A stretch of 64,000 nt of DNA from Paralvinella palmiformis. Taxonomy: Eukaryota > Annelida > Polychaeta > Terebellida > Alvinellidae. The position numbers were made by a program, and so were the translations under genes. The stretch lies in the NCBI GenBank assembly GCA_025642065.1, contig JAODUP010000184.1, forward strand, positions 498,001 to 562,000. The letters are read 5' to 3'. Position 1 is the first letter of the stretch. The number at the start of each line of letters is the position of its first letter. Positions 59,290 to 64,000 of the stretch are shown piece after piece. The notes under the pieces are model-generated. The model was not told where the DNA came from, searched no databases, and saw only the letters and a program-made list of their open reading frames with translations.

Positions 59290-60120
59290 CGTTACAGTTT
59301 CGATACAGTGAGCACTTATAATTAAGTCTCCCTTTCATATATAAATACGCCAACAAAACAAGTTTTCATGAGATAGCTTCATTCTTTCATCATCAAAGAG
59401 AATGTTCAGGTGATTTGTTGGCGATGACAGTAAGTAATATCGGGCTTCGAAAAGAGCCGACTACAAACGAATTGTCTCGGAAACAATTGTGTTTGTAACT
59501 CAGTAAAGAGAACGTTCAGGCATAAAATGAACTGAAATCAGTAATTGAAGAAATACAATCTTCATCGCTTACCTAAATCGAATAAACACAGTTCGAATGA
59601 AACCACGAAAAGCCATCAAAGAAATAACAGTTAATAATTGTTATTAATTATAATTTTTCTTATCTATGACTTTTTACAGTTACACCAATAGACAATAATG
59701 ATAGACATTTGTGTGAAGTAAACGTCAATCAAAGAACATCAGTTATCAAAATGAGACATAAAATTATTGAGAAGCTATAATTTACGGAGTCTGTTGTCAT
59801 CTAAATCACCAACTAATTTACGAATATTGCAATTAATTTTATAAAAGGAAAAACGTCGATGAAAAAATAAATTTCCCAATATCTAGAATAATATAAGAAA
59901 TTAAAGTGTCATAACTATATATTGAATAGTCTCTTTTAGCAGTCAAACTGACACTTTATGTCATTTTATTGTCTCACAACATTGGAATAAAATTGTTGAT
60001 ATGTTACCTGTATAATGTTATTTAGAATAACCAAATATTTTAGTATGTACTGTCTTCAACTGACGACGACAACAACGACACAACACTGACAACAACAAAA
60101 CAACACAACAAAAATAGGTT
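59290..60120. other. Intergenic, no gene seen
   Basis: AT-rich; no supported features. Confidence 0.45.
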
Positions 60121-60125
60121 CTATG

Positions 60126-60225
60126 ACACAATCCCAATGGACAAAATCCCACCCTCATATCCCCAAAGTGGACAAAATCCCACCCTCATATCCCCAAAGT
60201 GGACAAAATCCCACTCTCGTATAAT
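60126..60225. repeat. Short tandem of a GGACAAAATCCCAC-containing 35-bp unit
   Basis: The word TGGACAAAATCCCACCCTC is repeated at a 35-bp spacing, about 2.5 units. It resembles the arm motif of the foldback element at 54058. Confidence 0.8.
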
Positions 60226-60262
60226 ATTAATTAATAAGATTAGATCTATAGACCATTCGCTG

Positions 60263-60662
60263 GTTATCATATTATATTCAGATAAAATATACAATTTTTA
60301 TGATTGCAAAATAAATAAAATAACATGACAAAATAATAACACCTGTGATTGTTGTTCCAATATGTAGGATTGGAATTATATCAAGGATGGTGATGATGAT
60401 TGATGTTTTACGCCCACTTTTGTGCCAAGGAGTAATCAGCTTGTGAAATGTCAACTCCTGATAACTGTAATGTTTGTTAACACGCTGAGAGTCTATAAAA
60501 GGCCTAACTTTTCACTTAGGTTAGAGAAGAACTTCGACGCCAGACTAATCGGACGTGTATCTATATATACGGTTCATATAGGTAGGATTTATTTAGTTAT
60601 TCGAACCCAGAATAAAGCTGAGGTCAGCATCTGAGGTGTCGAAATGTTTTATATACAGGTTT
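60263..60662. mobile_element. Second copy of the 35651 insertion (400 bp)
   Basis: Collinear and gap-free with 35651-36050 at about 99% identity by eye. The final 65 bp present in the first copy are missing, so it is either 3'-truncated or a shorter form. Confidence 0.85.
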
Positions 60663-60791
60663 AAATTTTGATTTATGGAGGTAGGTCTCGAAGGGTGTTT
60701 AGATATGTTGATGTTCTGTGCCTGTTGACTCTTTATATGTACCCTTAAAAAACACTTACGCACGCACGCACGTACGTACACATACACACAT

Positions 60792-60796
<5 letters not shown>

Positions 60797-60853
<57 letters not shown>

Positions 60854-60856
60854 ATA
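60797..60856. repeat. (TA)n microsatellite with CA flanks
   Basis: TA run with short interruptions, between CACG/CACA-rich flanks. Confidence 0.9.
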
Positions 60857-60954
60857 CACACACACACAGATAGACAGATACTCGGCTCGCGTATATGTTG
60901 ACCAAATTGCTTGACATTGACATGAAGTTTGCCGTCTTTTATTAAAACCTGATA

Positions 60955-62050
60955 TATAGTTGTAGTATATAGTTATTGCATATAATTGTAGTATATAGTT
61001 GTAAAATGTGGTTATAGTATATAGTTGTTGGGTATGTTTGTAGTATATAGTTGTTGGATATGGTTGTAGTATATAGTTGTTGGTATGGTTGTAGTATATA
61101 GTTGTTGGGTATGGTTGTAGTATATAGTTGTTGGTAGAAGTTATAGTATGTAGTTGTTGGGTATGGTTGTAGTATATAGTTGTTGGATATGGTTGTAGTA
61201 TATAGTTGTTGGAGTATAAATGTTATTTAGATTATGTATGTTGTTGTGTTGTAAAGATTATAGTATTGTAGTTGTTGGGTATGTTGTATGTATTAGTTGT
61301 TGATATGGTTATAGTATAATATTTGTTGGAGTATGTTGTAATATATAGTTATATGTATTTGTAGTATATATTTTAATATTGAGATATGCAGATTGTTGGT
61401 ATATGTTATGTTATGACATGAAGTTTCGTCTTTTATTAAAACCTGATATATAGTTGTAGTATATAGTTATTGCATATAATTGTAGTATATAGTTGTAAAA
61501 TGATGGTTATAGTATATATTTGTTGGGTATGGTTGTAGTATATAGTTGTTGGATATGGTTGTAGTATATAGTTGTTGGGTATGGTTATAGTATATAGTTG
61601 TTGGGTATGGTTGTAGTATATAGTTGTAATGGGTATGGTTATAGTATATAGTTGTTGGGTATAGTTATAGTATATAGTTGTTGGGTATGGTGTAGTATAT
61701 AGTTGTTGGTATGGTTATAGTATATAGTTGTTGGGTATGGTTGTAGTATATAGTTGTTGGGTATGTTTGTAGTATATAGTTGTTGGGTATGTTTGTAGTA
61801 TATAGTTGTTGGGTATGTTTGTAGTATATAGTTGTTGGGTATGTTTGTAGTATATAGTTGTTGGAATGGTTGTAGTATATAGTTGTTGGATATGGTTGTA
61901 GTATATAGTTGTTGGATATGGTTATAGTATATGGTTGTAATGTATGGTTATAGTATATAGTTGTTGGGTATAGTTATAGTATATAGTTGTTGGGTATGGT
62001 TGTAGTATATAGTTGTAATATATAGTTGTTGGGTATGTTTGTAGTATATA
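60955..62050. repeat. ~26-bp minisatellite, about 1.1 kb
   Basis: Units built on GTATATAGTTGTTGGGTATG repeat about 40 times with single-base and length variants. A leading block (GTCTTTTATTAAAACCTG...) occurs at ~60931 and again at ~61429, so the array itself is partly duplicated. The stretch 61200-61430 is irregular. Confidence 0.9.
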
Positions 62051-62217
62051 TATTTACCTTCTTCAAATATTGCAAGATACAACTACATAAACGTATTAGG
62101 AGTGTAATACCTCCCTATTCCATCCCCTACTCCACCCCCTCACTTACCTATAGCAAGTTAGCAATATTAGCAACAAACAAACGGCGGTCACTTGACCAAT
62201 GGAAATTGGCGGCTAGT

Positions 62218-64000
62218 CGTCTTGATACCGTTGTAATAACTATTACTTTGTCTAAAGCACAAATTACGAATATAATTAGAGTAATCTTACAGATTATATA
62301 GGGTACTTTTTTAATTCGTATATTATTATTCTAGTACGGTCAAGTTGTCACTCTGGTATAACTTTGAGGAGGTTCTTAATTAATGGTTCCTGTAGTTCTG
62401 TTAATCAAAGGTGTGACTTGGTCGCAACATTCGCCACGACCAATTGCGGTGAAATCCCAAATAGCGAAACAGTTAAGAGCTTTCTCAATTACGATCAACG
62501 ACTGGTGACTTTCCAATCCATGAACGGTTGTAATATATTGTTCCCGTAAACGGTGATTCCACGGTTACCTGTGAGACAATTAAAACGTCGCTTCGTCATT
62601 GTATTTCTTCACCGAGTTGGTGGTCATGTTTTCGGTGTGACCATCTCTCTCCGGCGAAACAAACAAACTATCAATCACCAAACACGATGTGCAGTTTGTT
62701 CACGCCTATCCACGGTGTGCACATATTTTATTTACGAAGCACAAGCTTATTTAACAAAACACCAACAACAAACAGTAATAAGTTAATATAATAACAGTCT
62801 ATGGATAATACAAATCGAATGTCTTCTCAACAACTCCGTCTGACGTCAAACTTTCGCGTTAATATCATATGTCTTTATTCCAGTTGGGAATATGTCCATT
62901 TAACATCCATCATCATCATCATCATACAGGAGATATTGGTACTAGTTTAGAGTCCAGTGGAAACAGTCGTCGACGTGTACGAGAACCGCGTACACGTGAT
63001 TTATAAGAACGACGAGGTGTACACGTACTATCGGGTATGTCGACGTGTACCGACGTCATTGACGTCATACTTAGCGGAGTTAGTTCGGCGTCGGAATCGA
63101 GACTGATGTCCAGAAACGATAACTTCCTTATTAGTCTAGCGTCCGTATCCGGAATGCCCCCAGACGTAGTTGAGCCGACTGAGATATCCAGAACGATGTT
63201 AACCATTGACGAGTTGTTGTCTTTTCGACGACAGCCGATGCCTGATGAAGAAGATCGTCCAGATTTGTCACAAGTCAGCAACACTAGGTCGTTCTCGTTC
63301 GCATCTCGAGTCATCTTCAGTTTGACTAAGATAAGAAGAGACGCCAGAACTGAGATGGACGAGTTGTTTTTCTCCGATGTCTGTCCATTCGTTACTTCCA
63401 TCGCGTTGCCGAGTGACTGATGGCTCTCCTTGGTATCTCTGTTAAGACGAAAACGGACGAAGAGACTCTATTCATTCACCTGTGCTAGGCTAATCACGGT
63501 TTGATGACAACACTCGCAGCAAATATTATACGACGATTCGGTATAAGTAATTAAGTCACTCGCTACCTCGGCCTGATGCACGCCGAATGCACCGAAATGA
63601 TCCGATCTAAGAGTGTTTATAAGTACTTTTAAATGACAGAAGAACTCCGTGTGCTGTAAGTCAACAATACATAATATGCCAACATCTGTCTATAATGGCG
63701 ATGTTATATACCAGTAATCTCTCCGAAGCCATCCCATAGCTGCTAACCAACCAACCAACTGACTGAAGCTCGTCCTATTTGTTTTCAGTAATTAGTCATG
63801 CCTGTTGCTTAAAACAAACAACATCAGAGAGATAAAGAGAGAATGAGAGAGAGGGTGTGAGAGAGAGAGAGAGATTGATTTATTGTGGGTTTAGCTAATT
63901 GGTCAATTTGGGACATGAAGGAACGCGTTGATGATAAAATATTGTTGTGCCATTTTCTGTTTGTTTCCGCTTAGCGTCAACCTTAACAGTGGTATGTCAC
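62218..64000. repeat. Segmental duplication, copy 2 (runs off the window)
   Basis: Matches 55643-57400. It differs by point changes, a 21-bp deletion in the ORF and an expanded GA microsatellite (~63828-63875). The match still holds at the last base, so the full unit is longer. Confidence 0.93.
62922..63401 (-). CDS. Unrecognised 159-aa RxLF protein (copy 2)
   Basis: A paralogue of 56327-56827. It has three visible residue changes and an in-frame loss of seven residues (the acidic SDDDD patch), and is otherwise open to the same stop. A TAG replaces a sense codon at 63468-63470, upstream of this start, so the ATG at 63401 is the earliest possible start in this exon. Retention of the frame after duplication suggests a real coding sequence, or a very recent duplication. 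Confidence 0.5.
   Translation of the reverse strand: MEVTNGQTSEKNNSSISVLASLLILVKLKMTRDANENDLVLLTCDKSGRSSSSGIGCRRKDNNSSMVNIVLDISVGSTTSGGIPDTDARLIRKLSFLDISLDSDAELTPLSMTSMTSVHVDIPDSTCTPRRSYKSRVRGSRTRRRLFPLDSKLVPISPV

Overview
The window looks like animal nuclear DNA. It is AT-rich, its genes have multi-kilobase introns, and it carries dense microsatellites, tRNA-derived SINEs, LINE fragments, MITEs and a BEL/Pao relic. The two recognisable genes are metazoan: the kinetochore and vesicle-tethering protein ZW10, and an engrailed-type homeobox gene. A mollusc or other lophotrochozoan is my best guess, but this is inference. There are no operons, CRISPR arrays or prokaryotic features.

Layout. 1-4640: the last ~47 codons of an unrecognised, possibly nuclear protein on the + strand, then a GT-skewed stretch that reads like a long 3' UTR ending at AATAAA (4611). 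5181-5510: a candidate small secreted protein on the minus strand. 5.5-18.9 kb: gene-poor and repeat-rich, with a hairpin MITE, a 59-bp retroposed insert with a perfect 15-bp target duplication, SINEs, a LINE endonuclease relic, a TTF-type hAT transposase pseudogene and a 1-kb inverted-terminal-repeat element. 19257-24509: a two-exon divergent engrailed-like gene of 379 aa. Its intron holds an ACGC tract beside the donor, a 15 x 50-bp minisatellite and a SINE. 27.1-31.0 kb: a decayed BEL/Pao retrotransposon on the minus strand, in which ~100 bp of pol has been amplified five times.

32181-53382: a complete seven-exon ZW10 gene of 770 aa. Its exons join in consistent phase, and one intron uses a GC-AG donor. 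The introns carry three members of a hAT-like MITE family, two LINE fragments (one interrupted by a 465-bp insertion), SINEs and other elements. 54-60 kb: a foldback element, a possible terminal exon, and unannotated AT-rich DNA. 55.64-57.40 kb and 62.22-64.00 kb are two copies of one segment. Each carries an open minus-strand reading frame (166 and 159 aa) for an unrecognised, probably disordered protein with a C-terminal RxLF motif. A 26-bp minisatellite lies just before the second copy.

The genes show no functional linkage; this is ordinary eukaryotic gene order. I found no convincing new multi-gene system. The strongest leads are the divergent engrailed-like gene, the duplicated RxLF gene and the nested or tandemly rearranged mobile elements.
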